Source: Branchiostoma floridae (lineage: Eukaryota > Chordata > Leptocardii > Amphioxiformes > Branchiostomatidae). From it: 52,063 bases of DNA. The notes below the pieces were generated by a model. That model was not told the DNA's origin, ran no database searches, and was given only the letters and a program-made list of their open reading frames with translations. The stretch is taken from contig NC_049982.1 in assembly GCF_000003815.2 (NCBI RefSeq), positions 21,882,701 through 21,934,763 on the forward strand. The letters run 5' to 3'. A program made the translations under genes and the position numbers. Below, one piece after another: positions 33,440 to 46,200 of this stretch. Positions within the stretch are counted from its first letter, which is position 1. Each line of letters opens with the position of its first letter.

Positions 33440-33652
33440 CCAATCCAATACGAGCGATCGCTGTTGTTGTTTATATCCGGGGTATTGGACGGTTGTTGCC
33501 TACCAGGACGTCAGTAGATTGGATGAAAAACTGATATTCAAATTAGCGGCTCAAATTACTGGTTAATATGTAAATCAATCTTTTGCCAAACACCTGCTTT
33601 TTGCCTACCACTGCGTCACCGTGACATCATCGCGATCGCTCGTATTGGATGG
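33440..33652. mobile_element. 213-bp inverted-repeat element ending in ATCCAATACGAGCGATCGC
   Basis: A perfect 19-bp inverted repeat lies at 33443-33461 and 33632-33650. Similarity extends a few bases outward with one indel. The interior has no coding potential. The size and ends fit a MITE. Confidence 0.7.
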
Positions 33653-33736
33653 TCCTCAGATTTATTTTAGAAATAATGATCAACATGAAAACAGAATCTG
33701 ACAGTTATGTGCCTTTGTGTACCGGTACATGTGTCC

Positions 33737-33930
33737 ACGGTCTAAGTGGTTTGTAGCAGACATGAGATGGAAAGGTCATGGGTTCAATTCCTAGCATTCC
33801 TGAGGACACCTTTGGACAGGCACTTCCAAAACTTCTCTACTCCAGCCAGTTGTAAAATTGGTACCTGACTTCAGTTGGGCCTTAGGGAGGTACATGTAAA
33901 GGCAGAGATTGGGTCTGCCAGTGGAGGGAC
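33737..33930 (+). mobile_element. tRNA-derived SINE (head recognised)
   Basis: An A-box-like GGTCTAAGTGG (33739-33749) and a B-box GGTTCAATTCC (33781-33791) have tRNA-like spacing. The sequence lacks full tRNA folding and continues into a body with TTGGGCCTTAGGGAGGTA. The 3' limit is uncertain. Polymerase III promoter boxes within a longer unit are typical of SINEs. Confidence 0.5.
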
Positions 33931-34039
33931 AGGCTCTGCCTTCCAATACAATATATCATGGTCAAGACAATTGTGTATACAACTCACTACCCCCACCGCT
34001 TCAAAAAGCTGATGGCACCTGAAAGTTTATCGTTAAGTC

Positions 34040-34140
34040 TTTTACACATTGTTTTATTGAAGTTTTCCAACTGTAGTACAACACAAATTATTCTCACCTC
34101 GAATTTTCAGTCGCACTTCCGTCGACCTTCTTCAGGAGTG
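34040..34140 (-). mobile_element. Possible 3' remnant of a Penelope-like element
   Basis: On the minus strand, CCTGAAGAAGGTCGACGG is followed by a stretch ending CTTCAATAAAACAATG. A CTGAAGAAGGTC-like motif just before a short AT-rich tail is familiar from Penelope-like and related retroelement ends. No reverse-transcriptase sequence is present, so this is at most a 5'-truncated copy. Confidence 0.3.
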
Positions 34141-34198
34141 ATGATTCAGTTACTCTGATCACGTGACTTAGAGACACGTGATTCGAGTAACGAATCAT
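34141..34198. repeat. 58-base near-palindrome with paired CACGTG
   Basis: ATGATTCaGTTACTC and TCACGTG on the left pair with CACGTGA and GAGTAAcGAATCAT on the right. The arms are about 25 bases around a short centre. It directly adjoins the possible Penelope-like tail. Confidence 0.75.
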
Positions 34199-34333
34199 AA
34201 ATGCCTGGCAGAGGATATTGGCCCCCGACCATTGTTTTATGGTAAAGTCAGCTTCAATTTTTCATCCACAAAATCTGTTTCCATCTTTTAGTCTCATCAT
34301 CATCTTCTTTCTGCCCAATTTTACCTGAAAATT

Positions 34334-34704
34334 AGGCCACACCAATTTAATTTGTTGGTTCTCGGATTTCCCGAAAATTTGTCCCAAGAAAAATAATATT
34401 ATAGGTTTTCCTATTGCAGACCTTTAAAAAACCCCATTCCAGGGGCACATTATGTTGATAAACCAATCTTATTTGCTTATTTGCAGTCACATGATCAAAA
34501 CAGTGATATAAAATCAAAGGAAGAAATTTATCGGATAAATCATGCCATGAAAAGCTGAAAACTTGACTACTTATCTGTTTTTTTTTGTGTTATATAATTT
34601 CACAACAGACTTTTTGCATTTTTTTTTCTTTCTTTTTTTCGACCAACCACCCCAATATTGTTCTGAAAAAATCAGAGAACCAAGAAATTAAATTGGTGTG
34701 GCCT
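34334..34704. mobile_element. 371-bp MITE with 30-bp terminal inverted repeats
   Basis: The ends 34334-34363 and 34675-34704 are inverted copies, 29 of 30 bases identical, beginning AGGCCACACCAATTTAATTT. The interior is noncoding. The target duplication is unclear. Confidence 0.8.
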
Positions 34705-36356
34705 TGAGAAACAAGAAAATGAATTTTCTATGCCTTTTAATGTCATGTGTAGATGTTGGAAGGGGAGGAATTTCTCTGGGATCCTTTACAGTCTGAAGTG
34801 ATTGATAAAGGGTTTACACTCTTGCCATTCAAGCTGGGATAACAAGGGTACGTCCATATGGCATGTGGCCACCTTATGTTACCTGCCAACTTGACACATT
34901 GCTGAGCATTTTCCTTTCCACACAGACAGAGATGTATTATCTAGACATTCTAGGATGCATTGCATTTTGCTCGATTTTGATGATAATGATTATGGTGTAA
35001 CAAGCTATTAGTAAATGATCTAATACAGACAAGTGACTCTGAAGTTGCATTGTCAGTAAATATTTGTAAATTGTTGGTCACTTAACTTCTACATGGCCTG
35101 TTGTTATCCGGAAATTTATTGCTAACCATCATCAATTTTTTTTTTCATAGCACATTGTCTAATACCATATTACTACCATACGGTAGTACCCAAAAGTCAT
35201 AACAGAGCATCCTGTTTTGTCAGAGTTTGCAGCCTACTTTGTGCTTCGCAACATGATAGTAGTCACCTTTTTGCTCCATTATCATTAATCAGTTGTTGTT
35301 TTTTTGTCAATTAAACATTGCGATATTCGAACCTACTCTAGCGTGTAATGGATGCACAAGACTCCTAAATATACTATTTTCAAGCCAGGATTCTTCCATG
35401 CAGACCCCCTATAAATATCAGAAATATTATATGTGAATAAGAGCCTGATTTCTGTATTTCAAATTGTTCAGAGGATATACAATGCTTTAGCATTTTATGC
35501 AAGGCATGAGTTTACTTAAGGGACTTAGGGAGGTTCCACTGTAAATGTTATTTCACACCAGTTCCATGTCCTGGCCCCTCCTTAGGCCATGTCAAAGTGG
35601 TACATTCCATCCAGCTGCCATGAATACCACGCTGAATATTCTGGACTGGTCCAATGCATTACTCGGGTTGTGGGCCAAAGCAAATGAGGGGCAATGCATG
35701 TTATTTATGACACCCTTGAGCACTGTATAAAGCATTTTGTTGCTGATTAACTTTTTGGGGCTGCTACCCATTTCGCTATGGTGAAGAGAAAGGTGGTAGA
35801 TTCTGCAACATTTTGTGCAAGGTTTCACCAAGGTTGGACACCTTCACATGGTACCAGCATGCCACTGACTAGTGGTTGCCTCAGGCCAAACACACATTCA
35901 CAGACATGCATGAATCAGTGTGCAAATTTGAGCTTGCATCACCATGTGTGTATTCAGACGGCCCTACCCTGGGGCATACCATTTTGTATCCTGAAAGGGG
36001 TGTATATGTTTTAAATAAACAGTAGCCCAAGATTTCAACTTTTTGTTTTGCCAATAAAATGTCAAGTTATCTTATTTTCATGTAAACAAATATACATAAA
36101 AATACATAGAGCAATTAGTTACAATTTTTAAAAATTCATTTGTGGGTAAAGAAAATTGTAATTTATACCAGCTACCCCTATTATATATAATGAATAGTCC
36201 CTTTATTGACCCCTTATGTGCCAACTCTCTTGAGAGATAGACTAGGTCAGTTGACTCCAGTCTGCTGCAGTGATACCCCATGCACATCAAAACAGGGGGA
36301 CATCCCATGTAACACCTCTCCAATAATTTATGAACCTCTTGTTTCTTATGGTGCAG
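34705..36356. other. Noncoding flank upstream of prominin 2
   Basis: There is no supported gene. Short open frames around 35545-36014 show no family resemblance. The stretch ends with a pyrimidine-rich tract and GTGCAG (36351-36356), a possible acceptor for a 5' noncoding exon. Confidence 0.45.
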
Positions 36357-37036
36357 GAGCTATGGACAACAGTTAGGCGCTGTCTGTGTTCTACATAAGG
36401 AGTGTGCAAACCAGTCGACGTCCCTCCCACTCACACAGCCTGGGAAATGCCTGGGGGTGTTCTTGGGACAACAGTGGGACAGGAGTGATCTAATTCTATA
36501 GGAAGCCGAAGGCCGCGCTCAGCCGGTGACTGTGCCCACCTTGTAAAGAGGGAGGGAGACAACAAAGCTTTGACTGACAACACCACAACAACGTCAGCAG
36601 CCTTTTCCTCAGGAAGGGGAACGTACGCATGACACATCAGACTGACTGTTGAGGGAGGAGCTGGTTCGAGTACAGGTAGGGTGGATCTAGCTTCAGGGCC
36701 TGTTTTGAAACGGAGCCAGCCCCCTCTGCCTTGTTTTGGAAAAGGATTTCCTTTCCTAGTATTGTTGTGGATATCCTGTCCCGAAGTGTGAGCCATACGC
36801 AATCATCAGTGCTGAAGAATCGAGGAAATCTGTGAGATAATCGTTGTGAAGACTCCTGTGGAGAAGACTGAAAGGTTTGGGAGGGATCCAACCTTACAGG
36901 AGAGGTCAGTTCACAGGATTCCTGTCGCACAGGCTCTGACACACGTGTTGTGTTCTCAGCACTCCAGGGCCTGAACCTATCAACACTTCTGTACCTTTGG
37001 ATTTAGAAAGGAAGGCCGCAGGGACGCAATCTAGCC
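36357..37036 (+). other. Probable 5' UTR exon region of prominin 2
   Basis: The composition is richer in GC than its surroundings. It begins after the possible acceptor at 36356 and runs to the ATG at 37037. Alternatively, a CTAG just before the ATG (ending about 37034) may be the acceptor. Open frames on the minus strand here (36431-36942) are low-complexity and probably not genes. Confidence 0.35.
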
Positions 37037-37295
37037 ATGTCTGTCAACAAGAGAACCTCCTTCAGAAACTTCTGTATCATTACAACCCTCTTACTTGGCC
37101 TTGCTGGGGCTCAAACAACCAACAACCCTGGGACTCAACAACAAACAACGCGGGACCCAAGCCTCTTGGATTTTGGGTCTCTTCCTGAAGGAGAGTATGT
37201 TACGACCACGGACTACTCGGCTGGAGGGTTGGATGGATACTACAAACTCATGAGTGGTTTTCTAGCGCTGATATCACCACGGGATGTCAAATATG
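37037..37295 (+). CDS. Prominin 2 exon 1: signal peptide and extracellular N-terminus
   Basis: It starts MSVNKRTSFRNFCIITTLLL and continues LGLAGAQTTNNPGTQ, so cleavage is likely after GA. A Gln/Thr-rich linker and AGGLDGYYKLMSGFLALISP follow. The donor GTAGGT at 37296 leaves phase 1, as in gene 1. Confidence 0.88.
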
Positions 37296-40200
37296 GTAGG
37301 TGTTTCACTGCAATTTCTCTATTACTGAGTATTAGAACTGACGTTGCAGAAACGAATGCCTGCAACAATTCACATGAAACAAGTCAGGAGAGATATAATT
37401 AGTAACTACGTACAACATCTGCAAGCAATTTTCCTTAGGCTGGAGACAAGAATGAGTCATGGTTTTAAAAGAGGAAGCATATGTAGGTTTATGAGTTTGC
37501 AATTTTTGTATATCATTGCTGAAAAGGATGTATCCTGGACAGGTTGTTCCAATTTGGGAGGGGTCTTGGGTGTCCAAACACAGGTGTTATAAGTGTGCTG
37601 CTGTCAACAGTAAAACGCATGGTATTTTGTTTACCAACTATAGCAGTTTAGCACTGACAACACTTCATACAACAGAGCGGAGTTCCGAACCACACAAAAT
37701 AATACAAATGACACAAATATTCTGGCAGAAGCCCGAGGGCGTGTTCTTAACCGTCCGCGCCATCTGTGGGGATGGGAATTGATTTTGTGCAACGGCTTGG
37801 CAGAATTATCCCGGCGACAGTTGTGAATTGCTAATCGACGGTGAGGTGGGGCAAAGAAAAGAAGTAAAACCAAGAGTGCCAAAACTGATCAATATTATGT
37901 ATGAGCAATGTGAAATATGAGGTCGGGTCTGTTTTGGATGCCAGTCAGGTAGCGCAGGCGGCTCCTGGGGTCAGACCGCATTTTTTGCATGGTTGCTCGC
38001 CTGGACAGGCTGGGTCAATATTCAATAGCCATTCCCCTCATAGTTTCACATTAAAGCAAAGTTCGGGGATAAATTATATAGAGGGAAGGCCTCATCAGGC
38101 ACACCGGGAAAGGTCATAATGAGACTGCTTCTCCCCAAGCAGATATTTCAGCCCTGGGCGAGGCGTCAAACCATCCACAGGTCATCTGTTTAAAGTAAAT
38201 ATGCTCTATAAATACGAGAAATTCTCTCAAGAAGATATAAGCACCTTGTTACACTCAAAACTGACTATGAAGGCTACTCAGAGGACTGTTAAAATGTAGT
38301 CTATGTGGACAGGTGGCCACTGTGCCAAGGGGAAGACTTATCTAAGGAATCACCAAAAAGTGGTCACATTGGCCAAGTAGACCTTTTATGAAAGTACATG
38401 TAGTTACTTGTACAGGTTTGACTACACTTTTTTCCATGTACATTTTAAGGACTGTATATGAGTAATGGCAAAGCGAGAAATGTGATTTTTCAATGTGCTC
38501 AGACCTCATCTGTAATATATGCACCATAGCGATGTGCCTCCAATGCAGTTGATTTGATTCACTGGATTTTAAAGTACCCCATGCATGCGCCTGTACAGCA
38601 TGAAGGATGAGAAATGCGTAGATTGCAAGCTAACTATTCATCACATGTATTTGTCAGCGTTTTAGCATGTGTTCTGGTAACCTTGGTCACAGGTGGTAAA
38701 GGCATATACTTTATGCTGCTATCAATTACAACAGCAATCTATTTACATAATTCACAGTTGGCATTATCGTGTATGTATGGAGAAAATCTAATTTCTATCG
38801 GTCTCATCAACTAGTATCAGGGCAGAATCACCAACTTTTGACGTCTTAATTAATCACATATTTTTCACAGTTGAAAGAAAACTGTCTACCTCATTGATAA
38901 GAAAGAAATTGACCGTGTAAATTTACATCTGTATTGTCATTCAGATCATTATGTCATCCTAATGGATTTTGGATCTAAAACTTGCAGGTGTATTCATATC
39001 TTTCCTGAATTGTTTGGATTTGAGAATTGTGTAGTATTGTAAAAGGCTTGTTTGGAGTTGCTATTCTACAGCTTTCTGCACAGAATGAACGTCAGAAAGT
39101 GTTTTTCCCCTTTTCTCAACTTGGTCAAAATGATTTGATTTTGATTGAAGGTAAAATCACAATGATTGCATTTTTTCACAGTAAGAAAGAACGTCAGCCA
39201 CATCAGAGATGTTAAACTTCACCCCCTCGGATAGCAAGTTGTCTCCTGAAGAACATATACAGCAACAGCACTGCACAAACTGATACATACACACACAAGG
39301 TGACAAACGCACAGCTTAGGCAAAAATAATTCTTCACTCCCTTGGGGTGAAGTTATAATCACAGATGCTACAAATCTAAACCTCTTTGTGCTGATGTTTG
39401 CACAGTTCAAAGGAAACAGTCAACGAAAATTTATTTCCTCACAAACCTCTCATTCATAGTGACCCCAGAGAACCACCTTGGAGAAGGGCCAGCTTCTGGT
39501 TCCTATGGTAGATTATTTCCTGGTCAGTGATTCTCCATCTTTGGTTGATGGTGTCATGGTTATTCTTGTGTTCTGTTTCTGAAGTGTTGATTCTATCAAG
39601 AAGGTTTCAAACCTTTTTGATTCAATGAACGGAGGAAAGAAGAGAGACAGTCTTACATTTCGTAGAAATAGGAACATGGAGAAGCTTTTCTGAAGCATGA
39701 AAGATCGGTGAAAATATAGAAATTTGTTGTTATAAAGAATTTAGAAATAGGAACATGGAAAAGCTTTTCTGAAGCGTGAAAGATCGGTGAAAATATAGAA
39801 ATTTGTTGTTATAAAGAATTTAGAAATAGGAACATGGAAAAGCTTTTCTGAAGCATGAAAGATCGGTGAAAATATAGAAATTTGTTGTTATAAAGAATTT
39901 AGAAATAGGAACATGGAAAAGCTTTTCTGAAACATGAAAGATCGGTGAAAATATAGAAATTTGTTGTGATAAAGAATCTTTCTTCAATCTTTCTAATTAA
40001 AGTTGCCATTGTGATATATATACACTTAAAATTAGTAGTCTTTCTGCCATGGGACAATTTTATTTCACAAATGAAAAACAAATATTTCAGCTTTGCTTGG
40101 AGTTTGACAAATGTTCGAATGTTTTTGTAGCATCTAGACTAAAACCAACTGCCTATATGCCTCACCTATCCTTGTGAAAGCATCCCAAATATTCCTAATG

Positions 40201-43200
40201 TGACCAGGTGTCTGATTAGCTTCCACCTGAGTCAAACCCAGATAAAAGGCTGTTACCTGATACCACCCACGGGACTGAGCAGATATAAATCACTCTCTTA
40301 CTGTCCATGACAGTTTGGGATGGCCTGGGGTCTCCCTACTGGGTAACATCACTGTTGGTACTGGCCAATCTCTCTCCATTCTACATCTACAGACTATCTC
40401 AAAAATCAATTAAAAGAGAAGCCCTTCATAATCAATAATTGAATAATCTAAAATCTTGAAGTTCAAGGCAGTACCCCTGGGGAACTAGAGGTACTTTAGA
40501 ATTGTACAAATGTAAATAAGCTAGAAATAGTTCATAATAAGGTAAGAATTTTGCTTCATATTATAATACATGTATAAACGTAAAACTCAAGAAGTGCAGT
40601 TATCAAAGAAAGGTCAAAAATGAAAAAAATGATATAAAATTGCTTATCAAGTTACAAATATTAAAAGAGTCATCAAATGTCTTTTCCCCACAAATTCTAA
40701 ATACATGTAGCTCTCATAGGACAAAATGTAATACTATATCATTCTGTGCAGACCATTTTCAGCCCATCAAGAATTGAACGAGGATGCCATTTGGTGGGAT
40801 TTATTCAGTTGATGGAGCAATTTTTCACTTGCTGATGATTTGAAAATGTTGATAATCTGATAAACCCTGAATCCATCTGTGATGGTGATTGTCCTCCTTG
40901 ACAAAAATGAAAACAGATTGGGTATGAACACACAATGCCATGTAATATGGAGCTTATGTCTGTATGAGTATTTTCCAGATGAAAGATTGCTCCCCAGGTT
41001 TTCAGGTAATCTTTCATTCAGGGATTCACATTTGTTGATCGCCTGAAGCTACCTGAATTTCAAAATCGCCGGAGGGTTGAGCTTATCTCAACATTTCCCC
41101 TGAAATATCGATCCTGCTGCAAACATCAAGCAATCTCAAAAAATCGCACAATGATCAAGAGGACTCCGGCTGTATTAGACCTACTGCCTAAAATGTCCTA
41201 TCGAGCTCACAGGTTCCTTTATGGTAATCATTTTCATGCTGCGTGATGCTGACTTAATAACTTGTTGCCTTGGCCTTTTCATGATGCCGAGGCTGAAAGA
41301 CAAATGTCAGGGTCTATGATTACAGGAAAGTATGTTAGAATCCTGTGCAAGTTTTTCTAACGTACCCTCTCCCTGACAATATTGACATTGCGAGGAAGAT
41401 TTATTGGACGCTCCTCAGATACAGACGTCCACTGAAAAAAGTCCAAATACGCCAAAATGCCTGTCTGGTGGAAAGGCTACCCCCCATCCCTGCTGACAGT
41501 GACCTCATATGGAAGTATGGTGTTCAGGGTTTGAAAATTGGTTTCAAATTCCAGCACAGGGGACTTGTAATAATCCAGCTGTCCATTCGCAAAAGGGTTG
41601 TCCAATCGATATATGCGTATTTGGGGTGGGTTAAATCGGACGACGCCGTCACAACGGAGAAAGGTGAAATATATGGTTGTAGATCGAGGACAATGAGAGT
41701 GTTCTCTGGCAATTTGACGCCAGAAGATTACGGGTTTGCCGCTCTTGCGAGGAGAACGTAGACGGATTGGTCTTCAATACATCGTGACAAGAAGATGAGA
41801 TGATACCGGCTCAAGTACTGTGGTCGATACACACTCGTACCGGCTGTAGTCACAAAGAGGAAATAGAAGGGAAAGTGAGAGACGTCTTGCATCCAATCTG
41901 ATGCAGAGCTTTTAAGGAGATGAACAATAAGTAGGGCACAGAGTCACCATTAAATATGGTATTGCCTTTCCTATTAAGTATCTCCATCAGTGTGCGGCTA
42001 TCTATCAGTGTCAGCATGGGGAGGTAATATAAGGCACAGAGATGTAGCAGATAACTATAAGTATAAGTGTGCATCTGGGGTCAGAAGGTCTGGAGTTTTC
42101 CCTTGTAAGGGATGTGCAGTTTCAAGCTTGCATGCAATACTAATAGGTAACCATTACCTAATGGTAAAATAAGGGTGTTTTGAGACTGGAACAAACCACT
42201 CACAGTTTTGGGGAGGTCTAGACTTACAATTTAGTAAATATATGTACAGGAGAAAATTGATGATGATATGTGCCCCTATTTTACATATACTGTGTTATAG
42301 AAATTATAGCTTTTACATCTATAATGTTATAGTATGCCAAATTTGAACTTAGCGCTTTCTCAATATTTATCGTACCTTTACTTGGCTTAATTTATGAGTT
42401 CACATAAACTCTAGAAGCAGAAAAACTGTATATGGAATTTTATCAAGTGGATGTGAACAGTAAGTTAAGACTGTTACAAACACCAGCCCTCCTTGGAAGA
42501 TGTGCATCAGACTATCTTGTGACTCACATCTGGGACAACTTTGAACTCAATAAAGCCAGCAGGAAATTAGCTTGTGAAAGAAGAAGCTCAGGTTCAATTT
42601 GTAGGGAAATGAACACAAAGTAGATTTACAAAGTCCATGTCTGTAAAAAAAAATTACTGCCACGTGTATACCCTAAATGCTGCTTTGACACAAATGTTAT
42701 CCTTTCATTATATTTCAGCCATACCATAGGTATGGTGAAATATATTGTTATATTTCAGCCATACCATAGGTATGGTGAAATATATTGTATTCGTAATGTT
42801 TCTTTCTTTCTTTCTTTCTCCTGTCAAATCTTCAAATCGAATCAAATCCGCCATTTTTTAACCGATTGACTTGAAATTTGGCACAAAGGTAGAGTAAGCC
42901 AATATCCTCAGGTGTTTTTTTCATTTTTTTCATATCTGCCTTTAAAATGATTTTATTGAGGATATTGTCAATTTTGATGTATATTTCGGGCTCCTGTACC
43001 CTGGTATTACAGCCGAATGACATGAAATTTGATACAGAGGTGCCTTGATCATATGCTCACCTAGATTCAATAACAGTTTTGGCATACGGTACAACAAAAT
43101 GCTTAATTTTGCGATTTTTGGCCATTTTTTTGACCAAAAAAGGACATTTTTGGCCCCTGTAGCCTCGTTTTACAACCAAATGATCTGAAATTTGGTATAA

Positions 43201-46200
43201 AAGTGCTCTTCAATTATGTGCACATAAATTCAATAAAAGTTTTCCCATACGGTACGACAAAATGCTTAATTTTGCGACTTTTTGACCAAAAAAGGACATT
43301 TTTGGCTCCTGTAGCCTCGTTTTACAACCAAATGATCTGAAATTTGGTATAAAAGTGCCCTTCAATTATGTGCACATAAATTCAATAAAAGTTTTCCCAT
43401 ACGGTACAACAAAATACTTAATTTTGCGATTTTATGGCCATTTTTTTACCAAAAAAGGACATTTTTGGCTCCTGTAGCCTCGTTTTACAACCAAATGATC
43501 TGAAATTTGGTATAAAAGTGCCCTTCAATTATGTGCACATAAATTCAATAAAAGTTTTCCCATACGGTACAACAAATGCTTAATTTTGCGATTTTATGGC
43601 CACTTTTTGACAAAATTTTGACATTTTTGGCTCCTGTTCCCTCGATTTACAACCTAATGACCTGTAAATTGGTAAAGGGGTGCTCTAGATATTTATTCAA
43701 ATGACCCATGTATATTTTTTGGCATGGACCACTTTAAAATGATATATTTGGGGGTTTTTTGGTCATTTTTGAATGGCCAAAGGGGTCAACGACCTCAAGG
43801 CCTATTGTTGCATGAGGGAGATGGCTGAAATATGCTGTATTTGCTCTCAAGCAAATGTCGGCCTTTCTAGTATTCGTAATGTTTCTTTCTTTCTTTCTTT
43901 CTCCTGTCAAATCTTCAAATCGAATCAACTCCGCCGTTTTTAAACCGATTGACTTGAAATTTGGCACAAAGGTAGAGTAAGCTAATACCCTAAGGTGTTT
44001 TTTCCATTTTTTTCATATCTGCCTTCAAAATGATTTTATTGAGTTTTTTGTCAATTTTTATGTATATTTCGGGCTCCTGTGCCCTGGTATTACAGCCGAA
44101 TGACATGAAATTTGGTACAGAGGTGCCCTGATCATATGCCCTCCCAGATTTAATAACAGTTTTGGCATACGGTAGAACAAAATGCTTAATTTTGCGATTT
44201 TGGGCCATTTTTTGACAAAAAAAGCACATTTTTGCCTCCTGTACCCTCGTTTTACAACCAAATGACCTGAAATTTGGTATAAAAGTGCCCTTCAATTATG
44301 TGTGCACGACTTCAATAACAGTTTTTCCATACAGTACAACGTAATGCTAAATATTGCGATTTTATGGCCGTTTTTGGACAAAAATTGGACATTTTTGGCT
44401 CCTGTTCCCTTGTTTTACAACCAAATGACCCGAAATTTGGTTTAGCGGTGCTCTAGATATTTATCCAAATGACCCATGTATAATTTTTGGCATGGAACAC
44501 TTTAAAATGATATATTTGGGATTTTTTGGGGTCATTTTCCAATGGCCAACGACCTCAAGGCCTATTGTTGCATTATGGCTGAAATATGCTGTATTTGCTC
44601 TCAAGCAAATGTCGGCCTTTCTAGTTCCTAGTTGGGTTTCTAAATTGAATGACTCAATGAGTAACGATATTGGTCTTACATCGCCTTTTCATTCCTTCTA
44701 GAAAGTGTACAAATGGAACACTACTACTATTCAGTAGAACTACCTGTTTTTCCAGTCTACTGGACTATCATTGGCAACATTCATTATTAAAAAGATATAG
44801 CACCTCTGATGGCTTTTGTGTGCTTCAATCTTTTGTTTCTCCTTTCACAGTGGTTTGAAACTGCAATATAGAACATGTATTTTGCAGTTTGAACCACCCT
44901 GGTTGACTTCGTATCCCTTAATACCCTGTTTATTTAGCATGGATATTGGTTACCCAGTGAATAAAGGTCAACTGGCGCTATATTATATACCTTGGATTGG
45001 CTTCAGACCAAAAAGCATCTAGTCGATAATAACTTGCACAATAAACCTTGTTTCTTGTCTAATGGACTCAGCTCATAACATATTCCAGTTTAGGACCGGT
45101 CTTGGCACCGTGGTTGACTGACACATAGATGTAAACACAGTTTGATGATCATAGTCAAGTTTATCACCAAGCACTGTGTGGGCCCTCACATGCCAGAGTC
45201 AGGGCGTGGTGTCTCTTTGAGAACTGTTGGCTGCTTGCTGTAAAGTTTCCTAACTCAGGAAACTGTTCAGACTGTTGGTAAAGGCCACGTCCAAGATTAA
45301 GCAAACTGTGAAGAAGGTGTGGGTGGAAAGTTGGGAACCATATGAGGCTCTTCTTGTTGCTGATGCTAGAAAGGTCATATATCTGTGGTATACATTATAA
45401 TTTATAGTATAAACCATCTGGCATCATGAAGGCATGGCTAAGACTAGTAAGAGGCTGCATTTTAATTGTCATATCGGTAGATTGCGGGCTCCCTTCCAGT
45501 ACCTACAGTTTTCACTTGTGACTCACAGGCAACTTGTGTGTGATCCAAATATTTTTTCTTGTCAACAGCGAAATTGTTGAAGATATCTTTTTTCTATTTT
45601 GTCACTTTTTAAAGTTTAAAAACTCTTTTTGCTAGAGATATACATGGACATGTAAGTGGCATTCACTCTGCACATATTTAACCTGGTGTTCCCTGTCCTG
45701 GAATCTGATCTCTTCTGTTTTGTGTCTGTACAGCTTGCAACCCTTCTTTTTCCCTTGACCCTTTTCATGACCCGAAAGGATACCTAACACCAACAATAGA
45801 CTCCACAATTTTCCACCAGACAACAACCAGAAACTCTGTGAAGACGCACTTTCATTTACCACCTGCCCTTTCTGGTACTGCCTGTGACATTCAGCCTTTA
45901 GGTGGCCTTTTTAATCACTGGCAAGGACGACATACATGTAGTAACCAATAGGGTTGACCTTTTTATATAGGGGTACATGAAATTCAACCCTGGGTTCTAA
46001 TGGAAGTTCCTCCCAGCTGCCTTCAGCCAGACTAATTTGATTTCTGGTGTGACAGACAATGTTTCATCCTTACATGCATGTAGGGTGACAGCCTGATGAA
46101 ATATGTCATGATGCATGAATATTGTTTTCTGGAATGAAATGACTTTAGCAAGGTCAGAGAGAGAATGCACCATGGATTGGTACCGGGTAATGGTAGGGGA

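Noticed and set aside
33737-33810. Functional tRNA gene.
   Set aside because: Only the promoter boxes are tRNA-like; no cloverleaf with proper acceptor and anticodon stems can be formed by eye.
34100-34140. Hammerhead-like core on the minus strand (CTGAAGA, a GTCG/CGAC stem, then TGAAA).
   Set aside because: Stem II needs a bulge and the cleavage-site UH after stem III could not be placed, so the match is probably chance.
36431-36942. Overlapping minus-strand ORFs (up to 123 codons) upstream of prominin 2.
   Set aside because: They are low-complexity, Pro/Ser-rich, without homology I can see, and overlap the probable 5' UTR of prominin 2.
39663-39978. CRISPR-like array of regular repeats.
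   Set aside because: The 79-bp units are contiguous with no unique spacers, and the genome is eukaryotic.
42832-44295. Minus-strand ORFs with repeated PNFxSFG peptides.
   Set aside because: They follow directly from the satellite DNA repeat and have many interruptions; treated as a by-product.
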